From Nonomuraea glycinis (GTDB lineage Bacteria; Actinomycetota; Actinomycetes; Streptosporangiales; Streptosporangiaceae): a DNA stretch of 64,000 nt. This document shows, piece after piece, positions 48,534 to 57,284 of the stretch (its first letter is position 1; each line of letters starts with the position of its first letter). The stretch is from assembly GCF_014646515.1 (NCBI RefSeq), contig NZ_BMNK01000017.1:62001-126000 (forward strand). The letters are read 5' to 3'. The position numbers and the translations under genes were made by a program. The notes under the pieces were generated by a model. It was not told the DNA's origin and made no database searches. It saw only the letters and a program-made list of their open reading frames with translations.

Positions 48534-48721
48534 CGCGCCGAGCGTACAAACAACCTCGGCCGGAGCGGTGCGGCGGGCGGCCGCCGGACATCGTGCGGCG
48601 GTCGTTCGGCCACGCGTGTCAGCCCACGCGGGGCGAATCACTGAGATCCTTGGCAGGGTGGACGGTTCCAGGGGCCCCGAGAGGGTGCGCCGGGGAGCCC
48701 GCGGAAAAAGGAGCGTATGGC

Positions 48722-48928
48722 ATGACATGGCGGTGGCGTTATGAGAATGCAGCCGGTGGTGAGGTGACGGATCCGCCTTTGCCGCGAGAGGTTTTCCCGA
48801 GCCAGGCCGACGCGGAGTCCTGGATCGGCGAAAACTGGAGTGAGCTGCTCGAAGCCGGTGTTGAACGGGTGGCGCTGCTCGACGAGGAGCGGGTCGAATA
48901 CACAGGATTGTCCTTGCGGCCGGAATGA
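48722..48928 (+). CDS. Small conserved actinomycete protein
   Basis: A 68-residue protein starting MTWRWRYENAAGGEV, with a C-terminal half SWIGENWSELLEAGVERVAL. The family is widespread in actinomycetes and uncharacterised. AAAGGAG lies nine bases upstream of the ATG. It is a single gene with a very strong terminator directly after it. Confidence 0.75.
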   Translation: MTWRWRYENAAGGEVTDPPLPREVFPSQADAESWIGENWSELLEAGVERVALLDEERVEYTGLSLRPE

Positions 48929-48935
48929 GACGCGC

Positions 48936-48970
48936 GAGAACCCCTTGAGCGTGACGCTCAAGGGGTTCTC
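48936..48970. terminator. Strong bidirectional terminator
   Basis: GAGAACCCCTTGAGCG and CGCTCAAGGGGTTCTC form a perfect 16-bp stem with a 3-nt loop. It lies between the convergent small-protein gene and the aldo/keto reductase gene. Confidence 0.9.
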
Positions 48971-48986
48971 CGCTGCCGGGGGACGG

Positions 48987-49988
48987 TCAGGCGCGCTTGG
49001 GCGGGGTCGCGGTCTTGGCGGGGTCGCGCTCCACGATCGGGTCGATCACCTCGTCGATGCGGCGCAGCACCTCGGCGTCGAGCTTGACGCCCGCGGCCTT
49101 GACGTTGTCGCGCACCTGCTCGGGCCGGGAGGCGCCGACGATGGCGCTGGAGACGTTCGGGTTCTGCAGGACCCAGGCGACGGCGAGCTGCGCCATGGAC
49201 AGGCCCAGGTCGTCGGCGATGGGCTTGAGCCGCTGCACCCGGGACAGCACCTCGTCCGACATGAAGCGGGCGATCGTCTCGGCGCCGCCGAGCTCGTCGG
49301 TCGCCCGGGAGCCCTGGGGCGGGGCCTGGCCGGGCAGGTACTTCCCGGTGAGCACGCCCTGCGCGATCGGTGAGAAGACGATCTGGCCGAGCCCTTCACG
49401 CTCGCTCAGCGGCACGACCTCGCCCTCGATGACCCGCCACAGCATGGAGTATTGAGGCTGGTTGGACACGATGCGGTCGAAGCCCATCTCGTCGGCGATC
49501 TTCAGCGCCTGGGCGATCTGGTCGGCCCGCCACTCGCTCACGCCGACGTACAGCACCTTGCCCTGGCGGACCAGGTCGTCGAAGGTCTTGAGCGTCTCCT
49601 CCAGGGGCGTCGCGGCGTCGTAGCGGTGCGCCTGGTAGAGGTCGACGTAGTCGGTGCGCAGGCGGCGCAGGGAGCCGTTGATGGACTCGGTGATGTGCTT
49701 GCGCGACAGACCGTGGTCGTTGGGGCCCGCGCCGGTCGGCCAGTAGACCTTGGTGAAGATCTCCAGTGACTCCCGCCGGACGCCCTGGAGCGCCCGGCCG
49801 AGCACCTCTTCCGCCTTGGTGCCCGCGTAGACATCGGCGGTGTCGAAGGTGGTGATGCCCTCGTCGAGAGCCGCCTGCACGCACTGCTTGGCGGCGTCCT
49901 CCTCGACCTGGGAGCCGTGAGTGAGCCAGTTGCCGTAGCTGATCTCGCTGACCATGAGACCGCTGCGGCCGAGGTGACGGAATTCCAT
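48987..49988 (-). CDS. Aldo/keto reductase, Kv-beta-like
   Basis: A 333-residue NADPH-dependent reductase of the AKR6/Kv-beta type. The catalytic residues are visible: Asp and Tyr in TFDTADVYAG, Lys in IFTKVYW and His in YQAHRYD. The C-terminus binds NADPH (AIVGASRPEQVRDN). Substrate unknown. The ATG follows an inter-gene hairpin, so it has its own promoter. Confidence 0.88.
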   Translation of the reverse strand: MEFRHLGRSGLMVSEISYGNWLTHGSQVEEDAAKQCVQAALDEGITTFDTADVYAGTKAEEVLGRALQGVRRESLEIFTKVYWPTGAGPNDHGLSRKHITESINGSLRRLRTDYVDLYQAHRYDAATPLEETLKTFDDLVRQGKVLYVGVSEWRADQIAQALKIADEMGFDRIVSNQPQYSMLWRVIEGEVVPLSEREGLGQIVFSPIAQGVLTGKYLPGQAPPQGSRATDELGGAETIARFMSDEVLSRVQRLKPIADDLGLSMAQLAVAWVLQNPNVSSAIVGASRPEQVRDNVKAAGVKLDAEVLRRIDEVIDPIVERDPAKTATPPKRA

Positions 49989-50063
49989 ACATCCGACCTT
50001 AGAGGCCTATCTGGTCTTCCGGGGACCGGTGTTCCGCTTGTGGAGATCGTCCGCATAGCGAAA

Positions 50064-50094
50064 AGCTCGACGGCGGACGATCCACCGTCGAGCT
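50064..50094 (-). terminator. Terminator hairpin
   Basis: AGCTCGACGG and CCGTCGAGCT form a 10-bp stem with an 11-nt loop. It lies between the DUF3043 gene and the aldo/keto reductase gene, both on the minus strand. A GGGCGATCGCCC palindrome nearby (~50126-50137) may help. Confidence 0.7.
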
Positions 50095-50158
50095 CAGTGT
50101 GCTGGGACGCGTCGAACGCACCGGCGGGCGATCGCCCGGCCGGTGACGGCCTCCCGGC

Positions 50159-50773
50159 CTACTTCTTCTGGGGCACCGGCTTGCCGCCCGGCAGCACCGA
50201 AGGCGGCGGGAAGCGCAGCTTGCGGATCTGCAGGGCGCGCATCGCGGCGTAGAAGCCCACGCCCTTGAGGCTCTCGTCGGGCATCTTCGCCGCCACCTCC
50301 CTCTTGATCTTCCAGGCGACGTAGATGGAGGTGAACAGCACGCCGACCATCATGACCGGCCAGCCGAACACGATCACGCCGTTGAGCACCTGGACGCGGA
50401 TGGCCGGCGGCCACGGGACCCAGGTGGCCACCAGGATCAGCAGCGAGAAGGGCAGGAAGTACTGGCTCGGCAGGCGCCGCGAGTCCACCCAGTCACGGGC
50501 GAACTTGCGCGCCGGGCCCTTGTCCCGAGCGGGGAAGTAGCGCTCGTCACCGGCGAGCATGCCCCTGCGGGCCCGGTCCCGCTCGGCGGCCTGCTTGGCG
50601 CGCATCGAGCGGTAGGCCTCTTTGCGGTCCTTGGGAGCGCTGACGGGCTGGCGCCGTCTGCTCTCGGCGTCTCTGCGCTTGGGAGTGGGACGACCCTTAC
50701 CCTGGGGCTTAGGATCGTCAATGGGGACGGGGGTGTCGTCCACGGAGGTTTGGGAACGGCGTCGCAACACGAC
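50159..50773 (-). CDS. DUF3043 membrane protein
   Basis: About 204 residues. The N-terminus is long, basic and hydrophilic (PKRRDAESRRRQPVSAPKDR), then two membrane helices (residues ~105-120 and 128-150) and a short basic tail. This is the layout of actinobacterial DUF3043. Function unknown. GTG 50773 fits the TAGGGT hexamer eight bases upstream; TTG 50770 is next. It is divergent from pspA. Confidence 0.8.
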   Translation of the reverse strand, partial: VVLRRRSQTSVDDTPVPIDDPKPQGKGRPTPKRRDAESRRRQPVSAPKDRKEAYRSMRAKQAAERDRARRGMLAGDERYFPARDKGPARKFARDWVDSRRLPSQYFLPFSLLILVATWVPWPPAIRVQVLNGVIVFGWPVMMVGVLFTSIYVAWKIKREVAAKMPDESLKGVGFYAAMRALQIRKLRFPPPSVLPGGKPVPQKK

Positions 50774-50896
50774 CTCAACCCTACCTGTAGTGCAACTTAG
50801 TGACGCCCACGTGCGTTATGCGTAGGGTAATCCCAAGGCGGCTGGGCTGCACTGGGTGAAACACAGCATGACCTAAGAAGGGGACGGCCGACGCGC

Positions 50897-51712
50897 ATGA
50901 GCGTGATGAAGAGACTTTCGATGATCTTCAAGTCCAAGGCCAACAAGGCCCTGGACAAAATGGAGGATCCACGCGAGACCCTCGACTACTCCTACCAGCG
51001 GCAGCTTGAGCTGCTGCAGAAGGTGCGTCGTGGAGTGGCGGACGTCGCCACCTCTCGCAAACGCGTAGAGCTGCAGATCAATGGTCTTGAGCAGCAGGGC
51101 AAGCGCTACGAGGAGCAGGGCCGCAAGGCGCTGTCCGTGGGCCGTGAGGACCTCGCGCGCGAGGCGCTGCAGCGGCGCTCCAACCTGCAGACGCAGATCG
51201 CCGACCTGAAGATCCAGCACGACAACCTGCAGGCCGAGGAGGAGAAGCTGACCACGGCTTCCCAGCGGCTGCAGGCCAAGGTGGACTCCTTCAGGACCAA
51301 GAAGGAGACGATCAAGGCCACCTACACCGCGGCCGAGGCGCAGACGCGCATCAACGAGGCCTTCTCCGGCATCTCCGAGGAGATGGGGGACGTCGGCCTG
51401 GCGATCCAGCGCGCCGAGGACAAGACGGCCAACATGCAGGCCCGCGCCGGCGCCATCGACGAACTGCTCGCCAGCGGCGCGCTCGACGACTACAGCGGCA
51501 GCCGCACCGACGACATTCAGGCCGAGCTCGACCGCATGGGCGGCGGCATGGACGTGGAGCTGGAGCTGGCCCGGATGAAGTCCGAGCTCGGCCAGGGCCC
51601 CGCGCCCAAGAGCGCGATCGAGCAGGGGCAGCCCCAGCAGCAGCCCCAGCAGCAGCAAGCCCAGCCGAACCAGCAGACGCAGCAGTTCCGTCAGCCTGGG
51701 GAGGGCGCATGA
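50897..51712 (+). CDS. pspA: Phage-shock protein A (PspA/IM30)
   Basis: A 271-residue coiled-coil protein of the PspA/Vipp1 family, starting MSVMKRLSMIFKSKANKALD with the amphipathic membrane-binding helix. Long helices cover residues ~25-220, and a Gln-rich tail (~238-260) follows. It binds stressed membranes and forms scaffolds that keep the envelope intact. It leads the operon pspA-pspAA-htpX-pspAB and overlaps pspAA by four bases. The ribosome site GAAGGGGA is rather far from the ATG. Confidence 0.93.
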   Translation: MSVMKRLSMIFKSKANKALDKMEDPRETLDYSYQRQLELLQKVRRGVADVATSRKRVELQINGLEQQGKRYEEQGRKALSVGREDLAREALQRRSNLQTQIADLKIQHDNLQAEEEKLTTASQRLQAKVDSFRTKKETIKATYTAAEAQTRINEAFSGISEEMGDVGLAIQRAEDKTANMQARAGAIDELLASGALDDYSGSRTDDIQAELDRMGGGMDVELELARMKSELGQGPAPKSAIEQGQPQQQPQQQQAQPNQQTQQFRQPGEGA

Positions 51713-51987
51713 TCATCCGCATCATGGGCGAGGGCCAGGTCGAGATCTCGCCCGACGACATCTCCGTGCTCAACGATCTCGACACCGAACTCGAGGCGGC
51801 CATCGAGTCCGACGACGAGAAGGCGTTCCGGGTCAAGCTGCACGCGCTGCTGGACAAGGTGCGCCACGTGGGCAAGTCACTGCCGGACGACAGCCTTGAG
51901 CCGTCAGAGCTGATCCTTCCCCCCGCGGACGCCTCGATCGAGGAGGTCCGGGAGATGCTGGGCGACCAGGGCCTCATCCCGGGCTGA
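51709..51987 (+). CDS. pspAA: PspA-associated protein PspAA
   Basis: A 92-residue protein (MIIRIMGEGQVEISPDDISV) matching the PspAA partner of actinobacterial and archaeal psp operons. It is acidic and probably small alpha/beta. Its start overlaps the pspA stop (ATGA). It is thought to assist PspA; biochemical role not known. Confidence 0.9.
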   Translation: MIIRIMGEGQVEISPDDISVLNDLDTELEAAIESDDEKAFRVKLHALLDKVRHVGKSLPDDSLEPSELILPPADASIEEVREMLGDQGLIPG

Positions 51988-51991
51988 CGCC

Positions 51992-52891
51992 GTGCGCTCG
52001 CGCTTCGCGGCCGACCCGGGTCTGACCCGCCGCATGGTCGTGACGATGTTCCTGCTCGGACTGCTGTACGTGGTGTTCGTCGGAGCCCTCGTCGCCCTGG
52101 GCGTCCAGGCGGTGGCCGTGCTGCTGATCGCGGGGGTCCTGCTGCTCGCGCAGTACTTCCTGTCCGACCGCATCGCCCTGTACGCGATGGGCGGGCGGGA
52201 GGTGTCGCCGCAGGAGGCCCCCGAGCTGCACGGCCTGATCGACCGGCTGAGCGCGCTGGCCGACATGCCCAAGCCACGGGTGGCGATCGCGCAGTCCGAC
52301 GTCCCCAACGCCTTCGCCACCGGCCGCAACCAGAGCAAGGCCGTCGTCTGCGTGACGACCGGCCTCCTGCGCCGCCTGGAGCCGCACGAGCTCGAGGGCG
52401 TGCTCGCCCACGAGCTGTCGCACGTCGCGCACCGGGACGTGGCCGTGATGACGATCGCGTCGTTCCTCGGCATCGTCGCCGGACTGATGACCCGGGTGGC
52501 GCTCTACACCGGCCTCGGCGGCCGCCGCTCCGACAACCAGGGCGGGCTGCCGATCGGCCTGATCGTCATGCTGGTCTCGGTCCTGGTGTACGCGGTCAGC
52601 TTCCTGCTCACCCGTGCCCTGTCCCGCTATCGGGAGCTGGCCGCCGACCGGGCCGGGGCGCTGCTCACCCAGCGTCCGTCCGCGCTGGCCAGCGCCCTGG
52701 TCAAGATCTCCGGCGAGATGGCCAGCATCCCGACCCGCGACCTGCGTGAGGCCGAGCCCTTCAACGCCTTCTACTTCGCCCCGGCGCTGGCCAAGGGCAC
52801 GACGCTGGCGAACCTGTTCGCCACGCACCCGCCGCTTGACCGGCGCCTGGAGCAGCTCACGCAGATCTCCCACCAACTCGGAAGGGGCTGA
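51992..52891 (+). CDS. htpX: HtpX-type M48 membrane metalloprotease
   Basis: A 299-residue protease with two N-terminal membrane helices (residues ~15-36 and 38-57) and two more near 155-205. Zinc site HELSH is at 140-144 and the third ligand is E215 in RYRELAAD. HtpX clears misfolded membrane proteins, which fits its place inside the psp operon. Start GTG at 51992, four bases after the pspAA stop. Confidence 0.92.
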   Translation: MRSRFAADPGLTRRMVVTMFLLGLLYVVFVGALVALGVQAVAVLLIAGVLLLAQYFLSDRIALYAMGGREVSPQEAPELHGLIDRLSALADMPKPRVAIAQSDVPNAFATGRNQSKAVVCVTTGLLRRLEPHELEGVLAHELSHVAHRDVAVMTIASFLGIVAGLMTRVALYTGLGGRRSDNQGGLPIGLIVMLVSVLVYAVSFLLTRALSRYRELAADRAGALLTQRPSALASALVKISGEMASIPTRDLREAEPFNAFYFAPALAKGTTLANLFATHPPLDRRLEQLTQISHQLGRG

Positions 52892-52896
52892 CCGTC

Positions 52897-53454
52897 ATGG
52901 GCTGGCTCGATGCCATCCTTGGCCGCTCCAAACCGGTTCCCCCCAACCTCGACGCGCTGTTCGCGCTGCCGTCCGCGGCGGTGACGCTGCAGGCGGCCAC
53001 CGGGCTCCGGCCCACCGGCAACGGTTCGGTGTCCTTCAGAGCGGCCGAGGGCGGGGCCTTCGCCACGCTGGAGAGCGAGGTGAAGCAGTTGCTCGACGGC
53101 CGGGTGGAGGAGTTCACCGACAGCTACGGCTACACCTGGCTGGAGGTGCGGCGCGCCCCCGACCAGGTCTCGGACCTGGTCACGGAGTTGCACGCGGTCA
53201 ACTCCTCGCTGGAGGGGGCCGGGTTCGGGCCGTCGCTGCTGTGCTCGATGGTGTCGTTCGCCGACGCCGACGGCAGGCGGCTGGCCATCGTCTACCTCTA
53301 CAAGCGCGGCACCTTCTACCCGTTCGCCCCGCTGTCCGGGCAGATGCGGGACAACGCCCTGGAGCTCCAGGCCAAGGGAGTGCTGGCGGACGAGCTCCCG
53401 CTGGAGGAGGACCTCAGCCGCTGGTTCCCCGTCTGGGGCGCTCCAGGGTTCTGA
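52897..53454 (+). CDS. pspAB: PspA-associated protein PspAB
   Basis: A 185-residue protein starting MGWLDAILGRSKPVPPNLDA, with YGYTWLEVRRAPDQVSDLV in the middle and LEEDLSRWFPVWGAPGF at the end. This matches PspAB, found with pspA in actinobacteria. Soluble, function unknown. GGAAGGGG precedes the ATG. It is the last gene of the psp operon. Confidence 0.9.
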   Translation: MGWLDAILGRSKPVPPNLDALFALPSAAVTLQAATGLRPTGNGSVSFRAAEGGAFATLESEVKQLLDGRVEEFTDSYGYTWLEVRRAPDQVSDLVTELHAVNSSLEGAGFGPSLLCSMVSFADADGRRLAIVYLYKRGTFYPFAPLSGQMRDNALELQAKGVLADELPLEEDLSRWFPVWGAPGF

Positions 53455-53463
53455 TGGCACACG

Positions 53464-53479
53464 GTGATGTAATCATCAC
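53464..53479. promoter_or_regulatory. Inverted repeat at the DUF998-hydrolase start
   Basis: GTGATG-TAAT-CATCAC ends right before the GTG start and overlaps a TGTAAT -10-like hexamer. It may be an operator for a separate promoter after the psp operon. Confidence 0.45.
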
Positions 53480-54835
53480 GTGGAGCGAAGATTGTACGTG
53501 CTCGCGGCTTCCGCCTTCATCGCGGCGGCCGTGCTGTACTGCGCGTGGATCACCGGCCAGTTCACCACTCCGGCGGTCGACAGGGCGCACGGATTCGTCG
53601 GTGAGCTGGCGGCCCGCGATCAGCCGTGGACGCGCCTGTTCCGGGTCAGCGACGTGCTGTCCGGGCTGGCGTGCCTGGCCGGGGTGGCGGTGGTGCCCCG
53701 GATCGAGCGCGAGTGGCCGGGCTGGCTGGCGTTGGCGGCCTTCGGCCTGTTCACCGTCGTCGGCGGCGTGTTCCCGCTGGACTGCGCGGCGCTGAGCGCC
53801 CCGGCCTGCGCGCGGGCGCCGGGGTCGGCGGCGCACCACGCGCACGTCGTGACCGGCGTACTGGCCACCGCCGCCGCGCTGACCGCCATGGTGCTGCTGA
53901 GCCGGCGCTGGCGGACCGCGGTGGCCTGGATCGTCACCGGCCTCACCGGGCTGCTCACCGCCCTGTCCGCCGCCGCCGTGGCCGCCGGTCAGCTGGCCGG
54001 GCTGGCCCAGCGCCTGCAGGTGACGCTGATCGCCGTCTGGCTGGTGTACGTGGCGCTCAGACTGCTGGTCCGCGACGCGCCCACGCTGGTGCCCGGCCCG
54101 CTGCACGTGGTGCGGCAGGGCGAGGGGCCCGCGGTGCTGATCGCCGCCGGCGCCGCCGCGGCCTGGTGCCACTGGGACGGCGTCGCGGCGGAGTTGTCGC
54201 GCGGGCACCGGGTGACCAGGTTCGACCGGCCGGGGCTCGGGCTCAGCCCCGCCTCGCCCGTGCCGCCCACCCTGCACGGGGAGGTGGCCAGGCTCGCCGC
54301 CCTGGCTCCCGCCCATCCCGAGCGGGTCACCGTCATCGCGCACGCGATGGCCGCCTGGCACGCCGAGGCGTTCGCCCGGCTGCATCCGCTGCGCGTGTCC
54401 GCGCTCGTGCTCGTGGATCCGAGCTGTGGCACCGGTCGAGGGCGCGACGGCTCGTCGTTCCGCCGGGCGTTCGGCGGGTGGCTGCCCGCGCTGGGCGGCA
54501 CCTGGGGGGCGACGGCGCTGGCCAGGATCGCCGGGCCGGTCCTGCACCGGCTGCTGTGCGGCCGCGCCGACGCCCGCGGCCTGCACCGCAAGGGCCGGGT
54601 CCTGGCCGCCACCGTGGGGGAGTGGCTGGCGCGCCCCGGCATGGCCACCGACCTGCGCCGCATCAGGTCCGAGCACGCCTTTCCCGACGTGCCGGTGACC
54701 GTGCTGTGCGCGAACGTACGGCGCGGCTGCCTCAAGAGGCTGGCCGGGGAGCTCAACGCCAGACTCGTCCCGCTTCCCGCCGCTCGCTTCCCGGTGCAGC
54801 CGCTCGCCTCCGCCGCCATCGCCGACGCCGTGTAG
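53480..54835 (+). CDS. DUF998 membrane domain fused to an inactive alpha/beta hydrolase
   Basis: A 451-residue fusion. Residues 1-~195 have six membrane helices of the DUF998 type. Residues ~205-451 form an alpha/beta-hydrolase domain (VVRQGEGPAVLIAAG, then FDRPGLGLS). At the nucleophile elbow the sequence is IAHAMAAW (Ala289) where active relatives have AHSMGG, so Ser and both Gly are replaced; it is most likely non-catalytic. The GTG start is directly after an inverted repeat. The role is unknown, perhaps lipid binding in the envelope-stress region. Confidence 0.7.
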   Translation: MERRLYVLAASAFIAAAVLYCAWITGQFTTPAVDRAHGFVGELAARDQPWTRLFRVSDVLSGLACLAGVAVVPRIEREWPGWLALAAFGLFTVVGGVFPLDCAALSAPACARAPGSAAHHAHVVTGVLATAAALTAMVLLSRRWRTAVAWIVTGLTGLLTALSAAAVAAGQLAGLAQRLQVTLIAVWLVYVALRLLVRDAPTLVPGPLHVVRQGEGPAVLIAAGAAAAWCHWDGVAAELSRGHRVTRFDRPGLGLSPASPVPPTLHGEVARLAALAPAHPERVTVIAHAMAAWHAEAFARLHPLRVSALVLVDPSCGTGRGRDGSSFRRAFGGWLPALGGTWGATALARIAGPVLHRLLCGRADARGLHRKGRVLAATVGEWLARPGMATDLRRIRSEHAFPDVPVTVLCANVRRGCLKRLAGELNARLVPLPAARFPVQPLASAAIADAV

Positions 54836-54907
54836 GCCGAAGAGGTGACGCCCGCCCGCGCCAGCCACCAGAATGGCGGGAAAAGCAGCGATATATGGGG
54901 GATGTAC

Positions 54908-57244
54908 ATGCCGGACCTCGAGCCCCTGCGTACAGGGGACCCGGCCTCGGTGGGGGCCTACACCCTGACCGATCGCCTGGGGGAGGGCGGGCAGGGCACC
55001 GTCTATCTCGCCATGGCCCCGGGCGGGCACAAGGTGGCGGTGAAGCTGCTGCGCGCCGACCTGGCGGGCGACCACGAGGCGTCGGTCCGGTTCGTCCGCG
55101 AAGTGGAGCTGGCCAGGCGGGTCGCGCCGTTCTGCACCGCCCAGGTCGTCGAGACCGGGCTGTTCCACGACCGGCCGTACATCATCAGCGAGTACATCGA
55201 CGGGCCCACCCTCACCGAGGTGGTCAGGACGCAGGGGCCGCGCTCGGGGACGTCGCTGCACCGGCTGGCCATCGGCACGGTCACCGCGCTGGTCGCCATC
55301 CACCAGGCCGGCATCGTGCACCGCGACTTCAAGCCGTCCAACGTGCTGCTCGCCTCCGACGGGCCACGGGTCATCGACTTCGGCATCGCCAGGGCGCTCG
55401 ACTTCACCTCCACGCTGACCGCCAGCGCCATCGGCACCCCTTCGTTCATGGCGCCCGAGCAGCTCACCGAGGCGACTCCCGGCCCGGCGTCGGACATGTT
55501 CGCCTGGGCCTGCACCCTGCTGTACGCCGCCTCCGGGCACACCCCGTTCGGGCATGACAGCCTGCCGGCGGTGATCAACCGGATCCTGAACAGCGAGGCC
55601 GACGTCACGCCCGTCGAGGACCACGGGCTGCGTTCGCTGGTGGTGGACTGCCTGGCCAAGGACCCCGCCCGGCGGCCGTCGGCGAGCCAGGCCCTGATGC
55701 GCCTGCTCGGCCACGCGCCGGCCGCCCTCGTACCGGAGGGTTTCGCCCCTGGGCCGGGCGCTCCCATGCCCGCGCCGAACAGCGGCTTCCCCGCGCCGAG
55801 CAGTGGCTTCCCCGCTCCCAACAGCGGCTTCCCTGCCCCGAGCAGCGGCCTTTCCACCCCGAGCAGTGGCTTCCCCGCCCCCAACAGTGGCTTCCCTGCC
55901 CAGAACAGTGGCGCCTCCGGCCCGGTCGGCGGTGCGCCCGGCCCTGCGGGCGCTCCCGGGCCGGGCGGGCCGGCTCCTGGTGGGGGGCGCACGGCGCCCA
56001 CGCAGTGGATGCCGGAGCAGGCGGCCGGCGTGCCCGGAATGGGGGCGCCCGCAGGGCTGCTGCAACAGGGCAGCGCGGCCGCCGCCGGTCCTGGGGGGTG
56101 GCAGGGGCACGGCCCGCCGCCGCCTCCGCACGCCCGCCCGTTATACCAGCAGCCCAGCCCGGCCCGCCGGGGCGGCAACGGCTGGATCGCCGCCGTCGCG
56201 GCGGCGGGCGTGCTCGTGCTGGTGATCGCCGCCGCGGTCGTCTCGACGCGGATCATCGCCAGTTCGGGCACCACCCCCTCGCCGACCCCCGCCGACACGT
56301 CCGCGTCCCGCGAGCCGACGCCGAGCCCCTCACCCACACCCACCCCGACCTCGACTCCGGCCACCCCCACCACGATCGAGTTGCGGGGCAGCGCGGTACG
56401 GATCGAGGAGCGGGATTCCGACCCGCTCAAGCTGGCCTCGTACAGCATGAACTCCGGAAAGAACCTTTACGTCCGGCAGCCGGGCACGGACGTCTTCACG
56501 GCCGACACCCGCTACTTCGAGTACGCGCTGAACGGCGACGGCACACAGGCGCTCGGCACCGACGTGGACTACAGCACCGACAAGTACGCCCTGCTGTCGG
56601 TCATCGACCACCGGGCGGGCACCAAGCGCGCCATCAAGGTCAGCGCCAACCCGGTCTTCCCCACCACGCCACGCTGGTCGCCCGACGGCAAGCTGGCCCT
56701 GGTCACGCTGTACACCAACACCGGGGGCGAGAGCGTCGAGTACGGCTTCGGCATCGTCGACGTGGCGGCCGGCACCGCGCGCACCTTCCGGGTCCGTGAG
56801 AAGGGCGCGGGCGAGTGGCGCTTCTTCTGGGACGCCGACGGCCGGGCGGTCGGCACCTGGGTCGGGGGCAAGATGAAGTTCTACGACCTGAACGGCAAGG
56901 AGCTGCGTACGCTGTCGGACGTGGGCAGTCCGGTGTGGGTGGAGGGCGACGACGTCTCCTCGTCCGGCAGCCGGTTCCTCGCCCACTGCACGACGACGCG
57001 CACGACGATCTGCCTGCGGTCCACCTCGGGTGACGACTCCGAGCCCGTGACCGTGCCGTTCGCCAGCGACCGGCTCATCGGCTGGTGGGACGAGGAGCAC
57101 CTGGCCGTCTGGCGGAGCAAGGGCGCCGGCCGGGAGGCGGTCGTGATCGACCTGTCCGGCAAGGTGGTCCGCGTGCTGGCGACGGCGCCCAAGCGGGCGG
57201 AGTTCGACAAGATGGCATTCCGGTTCAGCAGAGGCACGCCCTAG
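54908..57244 (+). CDS. Transmembrane Ser/Thr protein kinase with C-terminal propeller-like sensor
   Basis: A 778-residue kinase. The catalytic domain covers residues ~17-270: GEGGQG (25-30), Lys46, HRD at 138-140 with FKPSN, DFG at 157-159 and APEQ. A juxtamembrane stretch has seven 7-residue repeats (PAPNSGF-like, ~288-336). One membrane helix lies at ~424-447. The outer part (~480-778) has repeated WSPDGK- and WDADGR-like segments as in TolB/WD40 propellers instead of PASTA repeats. ATG 54908 has GGGGGA upstream. Targets unknown. Confidence 0.88.
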   Translation: MPDLEPLRTGDPASVGAYTLTDRLGEGGQGTVYLAMAPGGHKVAVKLLRADLAGDHEASVRFVREVELARRVAPFCTAQVVETGLFHDRPYIISEYIDGPTLTEVVRTQGPRSGTSLHRLAIGTVTALVAIHQAGIVHRDFKPSNVLLASDGPRVIDFGIARALDFTSTLTASAIGTPSFMAPEQLTEATPGPASDMFAWACTLLYAASGHTPFGHDSLPAVINRILNSEADVTPVEDHGLRSLVVDCLAKDPARRPSASQALMRLLGHAPAALVPEGFAPGPGAPMPAPNSGFPAPSSGFPAPNSGFPAPSSGLSTPSSGFPAPNSGFPAQNSGASGPVGGAPGPAGAPGPGGPAPGGGRTAPTQWMPEQAAGVPGMGAPAGLLQQGSAAAAGPGGWQGHGPPPPPHARPLYQQPSPARRGGNGWIAAVAAAGVLVLVIAAAVVSTRIIASSGTTPSPTPADTSASREPTPSPSPTPTPTSTPATPTTIELRGSAVRIEERDSDPLKLASYSMNSGKNLYVRQPGTDVFTADTRYFEYALNGDGTQALGTDVDYSTDKYALLSVIDHRAGTKRAIKVSANPVFPTTPRWSPDGKLALVTLYTNTGGESVEYGFGIVDVAAGTARTFRVREKGAGEWRFFWDADGRAVGTWVGGKMKFYDLNGKELRTLSDVGSPVWVEGDDVSSSGSRFLAHCTTTRTTICLRSTSGDDSEPVTVPFASDRLIGWWDEEHLAVWRSKGAGREAVVIDLSGKVVRVLATAPKRAEFDKMAFRFSRGTP
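55769..55915 (+). repeat. 21-bp in-frame tandem repeat in the kinase gene
   Basis: Seven copies of a 21-bp unit encode PAPNSGF/PAPSSGF and variants (PAPSSGL, STPSSGF, PAQNSGA). It forms a flexible Pro/Ser/Gly linker between the kinase domain and the membrane helix. Confidence 0.9.
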
Positions 57245-57284
57245 ATCGACCCAGAGCCCGCCAGGGCCCAGCGAAGGAGTCGGC

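Noticed and set aside
48534..48721. Cobalamin riboswitch ahead of cobU
   Set aside because: No B12-box-like core could be recognised, and the promoter hexamer points to a leaderless transcript.
53414..56131. A 905-codon minus-strand open frame
   Set aside because: It covers the DUF998 and kinase genes in antisense, has no domain signal and is rich in Arg and Gly; a shadow frame.
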